Below, in pieces: positions 1 through 7,424 of a stretch of 13,820 nucleotides of DNA (within the stretch, counting starts at the first letter, position 1; each line of letters starts with the position of its first letter). Source of the DNA: CAWACC01 sp964390695 (GTDB lineage: Bacteria > Chlamydiota > Chlamydiia > Chlamydiales > Parachlamydiaceae); contig CAYMKI010000081.1 of assembly GCA_964390695.1 (NCBI GenBank), positions 1 to 13,820 of the forward strand, written 5' to 3'. The translations under genes were made by a program, and so were the position numbers. The notes beneath the pieces were generated by a model, which worked only from the letters and a program-made list of their open reading frames with translations, was not told the DNA's origin and did no database searches.

Positions 1-1
1 G

Positions 2-1237
2 TCCGGAAGGGCCGGTCATGTAGTTCCTAAGGGGCATGCTGTCGTAACCGTGCAATCGCAGCTGGCCAACAAAGTAAATCGAATTCAACTCTTCTGGGAT
101 TATAAGCCCGAGAAAATTACGAATGGCTACAACGAAACATTCATGCCGAGATTAGGGAAAAGTGTAGATATGTTTCGGCAAAAGCGTGTCTTTGATAAAC
201 TGATGGTCATGCCGGATTATCCCATCATTAAATCGTTTACAGATAGGCCGAGGGAAGAAGATGAGGATGGCGATGACGAAGATGGAAAGCCGGAAAACTA
301 TATCGGATCCAAGTATAGCCAATTGCCGCTTCTAGGGAAAATCTGGTGGGAGTCTTCGCCTTATTCCCCTTTTGAAGCTTATATCTATGAAACAGACGAT
401 CATCATTTAGTGGGCTTTATTCGTATTCCAGACTATGGCGGTGGTTTTGAGGAAGCAGCAGAGTTTGGTTCCATTATAGCATTATTTCAAGAAAGGACCG
501 AAGCCTTGGTGATAGATCAAATGAACAATCCCGGCGGATTTTTGCTCTATGCTTACGGCTTATTATCGATGTTGACAGACAAACCTTTGTATATGCCTAA
601 AGAGAGGGAGATGATAACCCAGGAAGAAGTCGTCGTCGCGCTTGAGATTATCTCATTATTGGAAAAGGTGAATTCAAATGAAGATGCTCAGCTTTTACTA
701 GGCAATGAGGTAGCCGGCATTCCCATCACCTATCAAACTTGTTTGCGGCTGCTTGACTATTTCAGGTTCATCCAAGATCAATGGGAGACAGGCAACAAGT
801 TAACGGATCCCTATTACCTTTTGGGCTTTGACCAGATCATGCCCAATCCCATTGTCCAATACACGAAGCCGATACTGGTGCTCATTAATAGTCTGGATTT
901 TTCCTGCGGCGACTATTTTCCGGCTATTTTGCAGGACAACAAACGGGCTAGCTTGCTAGGTTGTCGCACTGCCGGAGCAGGAGGTTATGTCTTGCCCTGT
1001 AGCATGCCCAGCCAACACGGGATAAGTTTTTTCACTTTGACCGGATCGATTGCAGAACGCTTGGATGGCAATCCCATAGAGAACTTGGGAGTGGTTCCCG
1101 ACAGGGAATACCAATTTACACTTGAAGATGTCTTATACGGATATCCCGATTTTGCTGAGGAAGTGAATCGCCAAATTACAAGCATTATAAACGCAGATGC
1201 AGATACGCTTGATAGCGTGGAGATGCAATCATCGTGA
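2..1237 (+). CDS. cpaf: CPAF-type S41 serine protease, copy 1 (5' end outside window)
   Basis: This is the C-terminal two thirds of a chlamydial protease-like activity factor, a secreted S41-family serine protease that cleaves host and chlamydial proteins. The frame is open back to the window edge: codons 2-49 (SGRAGHVVPKG...) align with SGRLGHPTPKG of the next gene, so the GTG at 50 is internal and the real start, signal peptide and catalytic His lie upstream. Visible family motifs are VIDQMNNPGG, LLSMLTDKPL and YTKPILVLIN. The nucleophile Ser is in DFSCGD (codon 902-904) and the catalytic Glu in PIENLGV (codon 1079-1081), 59 residues apart, the same spacing as S499/E558 in C. trachomatis CPAF. 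An acidic loop (REEDEDGDDEDGK, near 257-295) is absent from copy 2. Family assignment is firm; whether this copy is active cannot be judged without its N-terminus. Confidence 0.93.
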   Translation, partial: SGRAGHVVPKGHAVVTVQSQLANKVNRIQLFWDYKPEKITNGYNETFMPRLGKSVDMFRQKRVFDKLMVMPDYPIIKSFTDRPREEDEDGDDEDGKPENYIGSKYSQLPLLGKIWWESSPYSPFEAYIYETDDHHLVGFIRIPDYGGGFEEAAEFGSIIALFQERTEALVIDQMNNPGGFLLYAYGLLSMLTDKPLYMPKEREMITQEEVVVALEIISLLEKVNSNEDAQLLLGNEVAGIPITYQTCLRLLDYFRFIQDQWETGNKLTDPYYLLGFDQIMPNPIVQYTKPILVLINSLDFSCGDYFPAILQDNKRASLLGCRTAGAGGYVLPCSMPSQHGISFFTLTGSIAERLDGNPIENLGVVPDREYQFTLEDVLYGYPDFAEEVNRQITSIINADADTLDSVEMQSS

Positions 1238-3051
1238 AGATAAAACTACAAATACGGCTCAAGATGGATGAAATGAACTGCTTTAAGATGTATGTGCGGG
1301 AATCTTGCCGTTTTTCGGGCGAGGCGAGCTTTATTGCGCAGATAGCAGTGTTTTTGGTCTTTATCTTACTTTCATATTCTGAAGTCCATGCTTCCGATCA
1401 AAAGACTAAAGACAAGATGAAAGCGGATTTAGAGGGTATTAAAAACATTTTCGAAGTTTCTTATGCGCCCTCAGAGTGGAAACAGAGTCTTTACGGTTGG
1501 GACCTGACCGCAGAAATAGATAAAGCCAAAGATCGCGTGCAATTCTCGGAGACTATCTCCATTAAACAATTTCAGGGCATTGTACGTGATTTTTTTAATT
1601 CCACTAGAGACTACCATGTGAAAGTGAATTTTTATTCTACCGAATCAAGTATTTTGCCATTCAGTGTGAAGCCCTGCGAGGGCAGATATTTCATATCCTT
1701 TATAGATCAATCCGAGGATCATCCCCAAGGGTTTGATTTATCCTTAGGCGATGAGCTTCTGGAGTTGGATAATAAGCCCGCAGCGGATGTGATAGAGGAG
1801 CTCAAAGCGCAGATATCCTCCAATGCCAACCCGGCCACCGATGAAGAGCTGGCTGCTGTATACCTGACTTTCCGCTCGGGCCGCCTAGGCCACCCCACTC
1901 CCAAGGGTAGGATGCAGATCAAGACACGTTCCCTCGTTGGCGGTGATGAAAAGACTCAAGAGATAGCCTGGAAATATACATCGGAAAGAGTCAGTAATGG
2001 ATTTGAGGGGGCTTTTTTGGAGGAGGCTTCTCAAGGATTCTCTTTGCTAGGGAATGACCGTTGCTTTGATAAAAAGCTGATCTTACCCGAATATGCAGTC
2101 ATCAAAACACTTCATCAAGCACAGGATAATCTGGACAGTCCGGAAGATTATATAGGATCCAAAAATAGCTTGCTGCCTCCTCTAGGGACGATTTGGCGGA
2201 AAACCGCTAGAAATTCACCATTCCAAGCTTATATTTTTGAAAATCCCCACGGAAGGCTGCTCGGCTTTGTTCGCATTTCCCACTTTGAGCTTTCTCATGA
2301 GGACATCGACGAATTTGCCTCTATCATCGATCTTTTTGAAGCCGCCACCGAAGCTTTAGTCATAGATCAAATGAATAACCCAGGTGGTTATCTTGAGACT
2401 ATGTATGAAATTTTATCGATGTTGTCAGACAGGCCTTTGCGTTTGCCTCAACATAGGGCCATGTTGACACAGGAGGAGGCTTTTGAAGCTCAAAGAATGA
2501 TCTCCCTCTTGGAAGGTTGCCAGGAATATGAAGATGGATGGCTATTCCGCAGCAAAGGATATGAAAATTTTAGTATCTCCGATGATACGTACCAAAAATT
2601 CCTAGGATACTATAAATTTATAGAGTCTCAGTGGAATGCAGGTTTGCGCTTTACTGATCTACACTATCTTGACGGGGTCGATTGTATTCAACCTCATCCT
2701 TTCATCGCTTATACCAAGCCTATTCTGGTTTTGGTAAATGGCTTAGATTTTTCTTGTGCGGATTTTTTTCCGGCTATATTGCAAGATAACAGAAGAGCCA
2801 TCGTGATGGGCAGCCGCACAGCAGGAGCCGGGGGATGCGCACTAGAGGTTTCGTTTCGCAATAGGCATGGCATCGAATCTTTTAGCCTCACCACCTCTAT
2901 AGCTGAACGTCCCGGAGGTCTACGGATCGAAAACGTCGGTGTTGTTCCGGATATAGAATATAATTTTTCTCTGGACGATATTCTATATGGATATTGCGAA
3001 TTTGCCGATAGGATCAACAAACAATTGGAATTGAGGTTGTTAAAGGAATAG
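1234..3051 (+). CDS. cpaf: CPAF-type S41 serine protease, copy 2 (complete)
   Basis: A full-length tandem paralogue of the preceding gene, 605 aa. Residues 33-47 form a hydrophobic segment ending in VHA, consistent with a Sec signal peptide and export toward the inclusion lumen or host cytosol. The whole triad is visible: His128 in RDYHVKV, Ser507 in DFSCAD, Glu566 in RIENVGV; Ser to Glu is again 59 residues. Other shared blocks are VIDQMNNPGG, LLPPLG and TAGAGG. The GTG at 1234 overlaps the previous TGA (GTGA) and has GGAG about 12 bases upstream. That start leaves a long 32-residue N-region, so ATG 1264, 1273 or 1288 are alternatives, though none has a better Shine-Dalgarno. Oddities: Ala replaces Gly two residues after the nucleophile, and the frame stays open past the TAG stop. 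Confidence 0.95.
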   Translation: MKIKLQIRLKMDEMNCFKMYVRESCRFSGEASFIAQIAVFLVFILLSYSEVHASDQKTKDKMKADLEGIKNIFEVSYAPSEWKQSLYGWDLTAEIDKAKDRVQFSETISIKQFQGIVRDFFNSTRDYHVKVNFYSTESSILPFSVKPCEGRYFISFIDQSEDHPQGFDLSLGDELLELDNKPAADVIEELKAQISSNANPATDEELAAVYLTFRSGRLGHPTPKGRMQIKTRSLVGGDEKTQEIAWKYTSERVSNGFEGAFLEEASQGFSLLGNDRCFDKKLILPEYAVIKTLHQAQDNLDSPEDYIGSKNSLLPPLGTIWRKTARNSPFQAYIFENPHGRLLGFVRISHFELSHEDIDEFASIIDLFEAATEALVIDQMNNPGGYLETMYEILSMLSDRPLRLPQHRAMLTQEEAFEAQRMISLLEGCQEYEDGWLFRSKGYENFSISDDTYQKFLGYYKFIESQWNAGLRFTDLHYLDGVDCIQPHPFIAYTKPILVLVNGLDFSCADFFPAILQDNRRAIVMGSRTAGAGGCALEVSFRNRHGIESFSLTTSIAERPGGLRIENVGVVPDIEYNFSLDDILYGYCEFADRINKQLELRLLKE

Positions 3052-3210
3052 ACTTTAGCAGCCGTACCCGCTATCAATAAACATGAGCCCCAGAATGAGG
3101 CGAAAATAGTGGCCCAGGGGAACGCAACCCCGAAGGGGCAACGCGCCCTAGGTAAAGAAGTTTTAGCTGGATTTGCTGAGACCTTAGAAATGCCTATTGA
3201 AAAAAAATAA
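3052..3210 (+). other. Open in-frame extension after the copy 2 stop codon
   Basis: Directly after the TAG of the second CPAF gene the same frame runs 52 codons to TAA at 3208-3210. The conceptual peptide looks protein-like (for example KEVLAGFAETLEMPIEKK at its end). It could be an old C-terminal tail cut off by a nonsense mutation, a remnant of another gene, or chance; a stop-free run of this length is expected several percent of the time. An internal GTG at 3109 could start a 33-residue peptide but has no clear ribosome binding site. Confidence 0.3.
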
Positions 3211-3259
3211 AGCTAGTACTAACGTGCATTCTTATAAGCTTTTATAGGGAAGTGGTGAT

Positions 3260-5266
3260 ATGGAAATTCCTCTTTTGCCCGATGTCGTTGTCATATTTAG
3301 TTTATCCATTGCAGTTCTATTGATATGTCATTGGATCAAGCTCCCGCCTATCGTGGGTTTTATCTTTACTGGCGTCTTGTGCGGACCTCACGGGTTAGCG
3401 CTGGTGGAAGCAGAATCTGAAGTGCAGATTTTAGCTCAGCTAGGTATCGTCTTGCTGCTGTTCGCTGTGGGCATGGAATTCTCTTTCAAAAAAATCATAG
3501 AGTACAAGCGCTATTTTTTAATTGGCGGCCTATCGCAAGTTGGTTTAACGGTGCTCTTGGGGTTTCTTGTGGGTGCTATCATGGCAAGGCCTTGGGGCGA
3601 ATCCTTGTTCCTAGGTTTTATTCTGGCGTTGAGCAGTACGGCTATTGTGGTTAGGATTTTAGAGGATAAAAATGAAACAGACAGCCCTCACGGGCATGTC
3701 ATCATGGGTATGATGATATTCCAAGATATCGCTGCCATACCTATGATGTTGCTTATCCCTATCTTGGCCGGTAATAGTCAAAGTTTTGGGTATAGCCAGC
3801 TTATTCAATTCGGTCAAGGCTTGTTGATCTTAGCTGCAGTGTTATTTAGTGCGGTAAAACTCATTCCGCCGCTTCTATATCAAATTGCCAAAACAGGCAG
3901 CCGTGAGCTTTTCTTGTTGAGTGTATTGACGATATGTTTTGCTGTGGCTTGGCTAACGGCTAGCGTAGGCTTGTCTTTGGCATTAGGAGCTTTTTTGGCT
4001 GGTTTGACTATCTCTGAGACAGAGTACAAGACAGAGGCTGTTGGAGATGTTATACCCTTTCAAGATATATTTACAGGACTCTTTTTTGTCACGATTGGCA
4101 TGCTGTTGGATTTGGGTTTTGTGCTTCAAAATCCCATCATGGTCTTTTCAGTGGCAGCGGGCGTCCTCCTCTCTAAATTTCTGCTGGCGGGCATAGCCAC
4201 GATAATCCTCGGCATGCCTTTGAGGACCGCCATCTTAACAGGCTTAGCCATGTGCCAGGTAGGGGAATTTTCGTTTGTACTTGCCAAATCAGGCATTGGT
4301 TTAGGATTGGCGGATGAGTATAAATATCAGCTGTTTCTCTCGTTTTCCCTTTTGACCATGGCTTTGACGCCCGCCTTGATGCAGTTTTCCCCGGCTATAG
4401 CAAGTTTAATCCTGCAGTTGCCTTTTCCTCACTGGTTGAAATCTGGTTTTAAAAAGATGACCTACAAGGAACATCACGGAAAAAAAGACCACATTATCGT
4501 CATCGGATATGGCCTGAGCGGAAAAAATTTAACGCGTTCCGCCAAGGAGGCTGCCCTCCCTTATGTTATTGTGGACATGAATGCCGAAACTGTAAAGATT
4601 GAAAAAGGGCACGGCGAGCCTATTTATTATGGCGACGCGACGCATGAAAACGTTCTCAACCACGCAGGCATCGCCGAGGCAAAGGTGCTAGCGGTGCTTA
4701 TCAATGATGCCTTGGCCGCGGAAAGAATCATCGAAAAAGCTCGAAAATTAAATCGTCATCTGTATATCCTTGTCAGAACAAGGTATTTGCGGGAGATGCG
4801 CACCTTGTTTAAGCTTGGCGCGGATGAAGTTATACCCGATGAGTTTGGTTCGTCTGTAGAGATCTTTATTAGGGTCCTCAATAAATATCAAATTCCAACC
4901 GAAGATGTGCAAAAAATTGTTTCGACAGTACGTCTAGAAGGATATGAAATGTGCAGGCTGCTCTATAAAGAACCTACAACTCTCGCAGATTTAAAGATAG
5001 CGTTGACGGATGTGCTGATTGAGACATTTAGAGTCGGGGAGCATGCCCATATTGCGGATAAAACCTTAGGAGAAGCTGAATTGCGCAAGCTATATGGGGT
5101 AAACGTGATGCTTCTACGCCGCGGAAATGTAACGATCAGCCAATTGGATGCGCAAACGAGGTTGCTAGTGAACGATGTGGTCGTCATCTGCGGTACACAT
5201 GATAGTTTGGCAAAGCTCGCTCCTCAATTTAAGTCCAGACACGCCGCCACTTTGGCTAAGGCATAA
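3260..5266 (+). CDS. CPA2 family (Kef-type) cation:proton antiporter with RCK domains
   Basis: Integral inner-membrane antiporter exchanging K+ or Na+ for protons, 668 aa. Residues 5-390 are a run of hydrophobic helices of the Na_H_Exchanger fold. The conserved FQDIAAIP (154-161) holds the presumed ion-binding Asp156, and SSTAIVVRIL (125-134) and CQVGEFSFV (332-340) are typical CPA2 motifs. Residues 410-540 are an RCK_N/TrkA-N Rossmann domain with the nucleotide loop GYGLSG (416-421) and GDATHENVL. Residues about 585-655 form an RCK_C domain. ATG 3260 follows GGGAAG at 3248-3253. It heads a co-directional run with upp only 4 bases downstream. The domain order resembles KefB/KefC and YbaL; I see no basis for choosing the ion or for claiming glutathione gating. 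Confidence 0.93.
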   Translation: MEIPLLPDVVVIFSLSIAVLLICHWIKLPPIVGFIFTGVLCGPHGLALVEAESEVQILAQLGIVLLLFAVGMEFSFKKIIEYKRYFLIGGLSQVGLTVLLGFLVGAIMARPWGESLFLGFILALSSTAIVVRILEDKNETDSPHGHVIMGMMIFQDIAAIPMMLLIPILAGNSQSFGYSQLIQFGQGLLILAAVLFSAVKLIPPLLYQIAKTGSRELFLLSVLTICFAVAWLTASVGLSLALGAFLAGLTISETEYKTEAVGDVIPFQDIFTGLFFVTIGMLLDLGFVLQNPIMVFSVAAGVLLSKFLLAGIATIILGMPLRTAILTGLAMCQVGEFSFVLAKSGIGLGLADEYKYQLFLSFSLLTMALTPALMQFSPAIASLILQLPFPHWLKSGFKKMTYKEHHGKKDHIIVIGYGLSGKNLTRSAKEAALPYVIVDMNAETVKIEKGHGEPIYYGDATHENVLNHAGIAEAKVLAVLINDALAAERIIEKARKLNRHLYILVRTRYLREMRTLFKLGADEVIPDEFGSSVEIFIRVLNKYQIPTEDVQKIVSTVRLEGYEMCRLLYKEPTTLADLKIALTDVLIETFRVGEHAHIADKTLGEAELRKLYGVNVMLLRRGNVTISQLDAQTRLLVNDVVVICGTHDSLAKLAPQFKSRHAATLAKA

Positions 5267-5270
5267 TTTT

Positions 5271-5873
5271 ATGATGAAATTTTTGATATCCACGTTACGC
5301 AATAAGACCACCTCTTCGGCTGAATTTCGAGAGGCCAGTGAAAAGCTAGCCATGCTCTTGGCTATTCAGACCGCTGAATTATTGGATAAGCAAGTCGTAA
5401 CTGTGCAAACACCGGTGGCCAAAACCGAGGGGGTCGAAATGCATAATGCCATCACCCTGGTGCCTATATTGCGCTCGGGCTTAGCCCTGCTTTCACCTTT
5501 TCTGCGGTTTTATCCCCAAGCCAATATAGGCATTATTGGTATGCGCAGGCATGAGGTCACTGCTGAACCCGAAAACTATTATCAGAATTTACCGGCTTTA
5601 AGCCCTCAAGATACCATAATCATTTTGGAGCCTATGCTTGCCACCGGAGGAAGCCTTTCTGTGGCCATACAGCTTTTGCTGCAGAAGAACGTTCTGGAAG
5701 AAAAGATTATCGTGGTCAACGTTATAGCTTCTCCTGAGGGGTATCAACGATTGAAACAGAAATTTCCTAAAGTGCGTTTTTTAATTGCTCAGATGGATGT
5801 CTGCTTGAATGAGCATTTCTATATCGTGCCCGGACTAGGGGATTTTGGCGACAGATATTTTGGAACCCTGTAG
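5271..5873 (+). CDS. upp: Uracil phosphoribosyltransferase
   Basis: Cytosolic salvage enzyme making UMP and pyrophosphate from uracil and PRPP; 200 aa, slightly shorter than the usual 208-209. The motifs are in order: LRNKTTSSAEFR at the N-terminus, PILRSGLAL (65-73), IGMRRHE (89-95), PRPP loop LEPMLATGGSL (119-129) and the uracil-binding C-terminus VPGLGDFGDRYFGT (186-199). The PRPP loop has Glu120 where the family normally has Asp (DPMLATGG). I chose ATG 5271 (ATG 5274 also possible) because AAGG lies about 9 bases upstream and the antiporter stops at 5266. An upstream GTG at 5175 would overlap the antiporter and adds non-homologous sequence. The first residues are shorter than in E. coli Upp, so the N-terminal strand may be trimmed. 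Confidence 0.95.
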   Translation: MMKFLISTLRNKTTSSAEFREASEKLAMLLAIQTAELLDKQVVTVQTPVAKTEGVEMHNAITLVPILRSGLALLSPFLRFYPQANIGIIGMRRHEVTAEPENYYQNLPALSPQDTIIILEPMLATGGSLSVAIQLLLQKNVLEEKIIVVNVIASPEGYQRLKQKFPKVRFLIAQMDVCLNEHFYIVPGLGDFGDRYFGTL

Positions 5874-5884
5874 GAATAGCCTCT

Positions 5885-6838
5885 ATGTCACAGTTTCCCA
5901 GTCCCGTGCCTTTGCCCGAGTTTGTGCAGCAAGAACGCCTAGAACGGCAAAAGCAGGTGCTGTCCTCTGCCTCATACGGCATATTTATCCGCTTAAGTAT
6001 AGTTATTTTAGAGATAGTGGGCGTAATCTTTTTTGGAAGTTCAGCCTTGTTGATGGATGCTGTTTCCAGTTTGATCGATATCACGTCCAGTCTCATTTTG
6101 GTGATAGGCATACGCATAGCTAGCAAACCACCAGATACTCACCATCCTTTTGGACATGGCAGGTTAGAGCCTTTGATGGGATTGCAGCTGGGGATCATGC
6201 TTACAGTGGTAGGTGTAGGGATGCTTTTATATCAATCCTTTCTGATAGTGGAAGAACCGCGCCTTCTGCCCATAGACAGCCGCTCTTGGATTTTTCCCTT
6301 CGTGGCTATGATTCTATTGGAAATATGCTATCGCATGGTCATGCATACGGCCAAGGTGAAGCATAGTCCCGCCCTAGCAGCCGATGCCATTCATTACAGG
6401 ATAGACGGTATAACCAGCTTATTTGCAACTGTGGCATTAGTATTGGGAGTTTGGTATCCCAATTTCAGCTTGACCTTTGATCACATAGGAGCTATTTTGA
6501 TAGCAGGATTGATGATAGGACTAGGGATTTACGCTGCCAGAAACAATATACATCAACTCATGGATCGTGTTCCCCATGCAGAATTTTTTGAACGCGTGAA
6601 GCTAGCGGCTTTGCAGGTAAAAGGGGTGAAAGACACGGAAAAAATTCGGATACAACTTTACGGTCCAGATGCTCACGTGGATATAGATATTGAAGTAGAT
6701 CCTGAGCTTTCCGTCCACAATGCTCACGATATAAGTCAACAAGTCAGGGCAGAAATACAAAAAAAATGGCCTGCTGTACGTGATGTCACAGTGCATATCG
6801 AACCTTATTATCCCGGCGATCATGCTCTCTTAACCTAA
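5885..6838 (+). CDS. Cation diffusion facilitator (CDF) metal transporter
   Basis: Inner-membrane divalent metal:proton antiporter, probably exporting Zn2+, Fe2+, Mn2+ or similar from the cytoplasm; 317 aa. About six membrane helices span residues 30-225. The signature HHPFGHGRLE (86-95) follows TM2, and the C-terminal cytoplasmic domain (235-309) ends with VTVHIEP. The TM5 metal ligands are intact as H170-xxx-D174 (IHYRID). In TM2 the expected pair (D45/D49 in E. coli FieF) aligns with Ser61 and Asp65, so one ligand is replaced, which may change specificity. ATG 5885 has TAGGAA about 10 bases upstream, overlapping the end of upp; the gap is 11 bases. Family is clear; the metal is not. Confidence 0.92.
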   Translation: MSQFPSPVPLPEFVQQERLERQKQVLSSASYGIFIRLSIVILEIVGVIFFGSSALLMDAVSSLIDITSSLILVIGIRIASKPPDTHHPFGHGRLEPLMGLQLGIMLTVVGVGMLLYQSFLIVEEPRLLPIDSRSWIFPFVAMILLEICYRMVMHTAKVKHSPALAADAIHYRIDGITSLFATVALVLGVWYPNFSLTFDHIGAILIAGLMIGLGIYAARNNIHQLMDRVPHAEFFERVKLAALQVKGVKDTEKIRIQLYGPDAHVDIDIEVDPELSVHNAHDISQQVRAEIQKKWPAVRDVTVHIEPYYPGDHALLT

Positions 6839-6857
6839 GCATAAAGGAGCTGAAAAG

Positions 6858-7406
6858 ATGGCTAGTTGGTTGTGTCGAATTATTGATAAAGTAGGCATGT
6901 GCGCGGGTGCTTTGCTTTTTTCTCAGCTTCCACTGTTTATTCAATATTATACTCAGCAGCTAGCGGGCAGAGTGCATGAGCTGCGTTGGCAAGTAGAGGC
7001 CATCCGCCAGGTGGCTTTGCAGTCTGGAAAAGGACTAGATCAATATATCCAAAAATTTATCTCAAGTGCAGATCCTGATTTTGTGTTGCAAGGGCAGTTG
7101 ATACAGCAAATGGTCTCACGTTGGCAGTATTACTCCGATGGCTTGCAGGCATTAGAGCAATCTTCTTTGTGGACCCAGCCGCTGGTGTTTTTGCGCTATT
7201 TCGATTGGAGCGTGGCGCGTTCGACCTATGAAAATTTTACAGCAGGCGTGACGCTAAATTCTGAAGGGCTTATCTTTGGAGGTATAGGGATGATTTTGGG
7301 TTATCTTTGTGCTTTGTGTTTAAGAGAAGTGGCCAATGTCCTCTTTGTTCAAGCGAGAAAGCTGCTGAAAAATTCAGACGCCGTTCCGTCAGAATCAAAG
7401 CGATAA
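6858..7406 (+). CDS. DUF2937-like membrane protein
   Basis: A 182-aa protein with an N-terminal hydrophobic segment (about 12-30), a central charged helical region (36-120) and a C-terminal hydrophobic segment (about 136-160) before a basic tail. The opening pattern (ALLFSQLPLFIQYYTQQLAG then HELRWQVEAI) resembles my recollection of the DUF2937 family, whose role is unknown; this match is from memory. It begins after a strong AAAGGAG at 6843-6849, 19 bases after the CDF gene, and is followed 18 bases later by the next gene, so it is very probably cotranscribed. Predicted topology is two membrane anchors with a roughly 100-residue soluble loop. I can give no function. Confidence 0.75.
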   Translation: MASWLCRIIDKVGMCAGALLFSQLPLFIQYYTQQLAGRVHELRWQVEAIRQVALQSGKGLDQYIQKFISSADPDFVLQGQLIQQMVSRWQYYSDGLQALEQSSLWTQPLVFLRYFDWSVARSTYENFTAGVTLNSEGLIFGGIGMILGYLCALCLREVANVLFVQARKLLKNSDAVPSESKR

Positions 7407-7424
7407 AAACCTATATCAAGTAAA

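Noticed and set aside
50..52. GTG as the start of CPAF copy 1
   Set aside because: The frame is open upstream and codons 2-49 align with the paralogue, so the gene simply enters from the left edge.
3136..3160. CCCC-GAA-GGGG hairpin as a terminator after CPAF copy 2
   Set aside because: Stem of four with no T run afterwards, and it lies within the open in-frame extension.
5175..5270. Upstream GTG start for upp
   Set aside because: It overlaps the antiporter's RCK_C domain by about 90 bases and adds residues with no match to the Upp family; ATG 5271 has a ribosome binding site.
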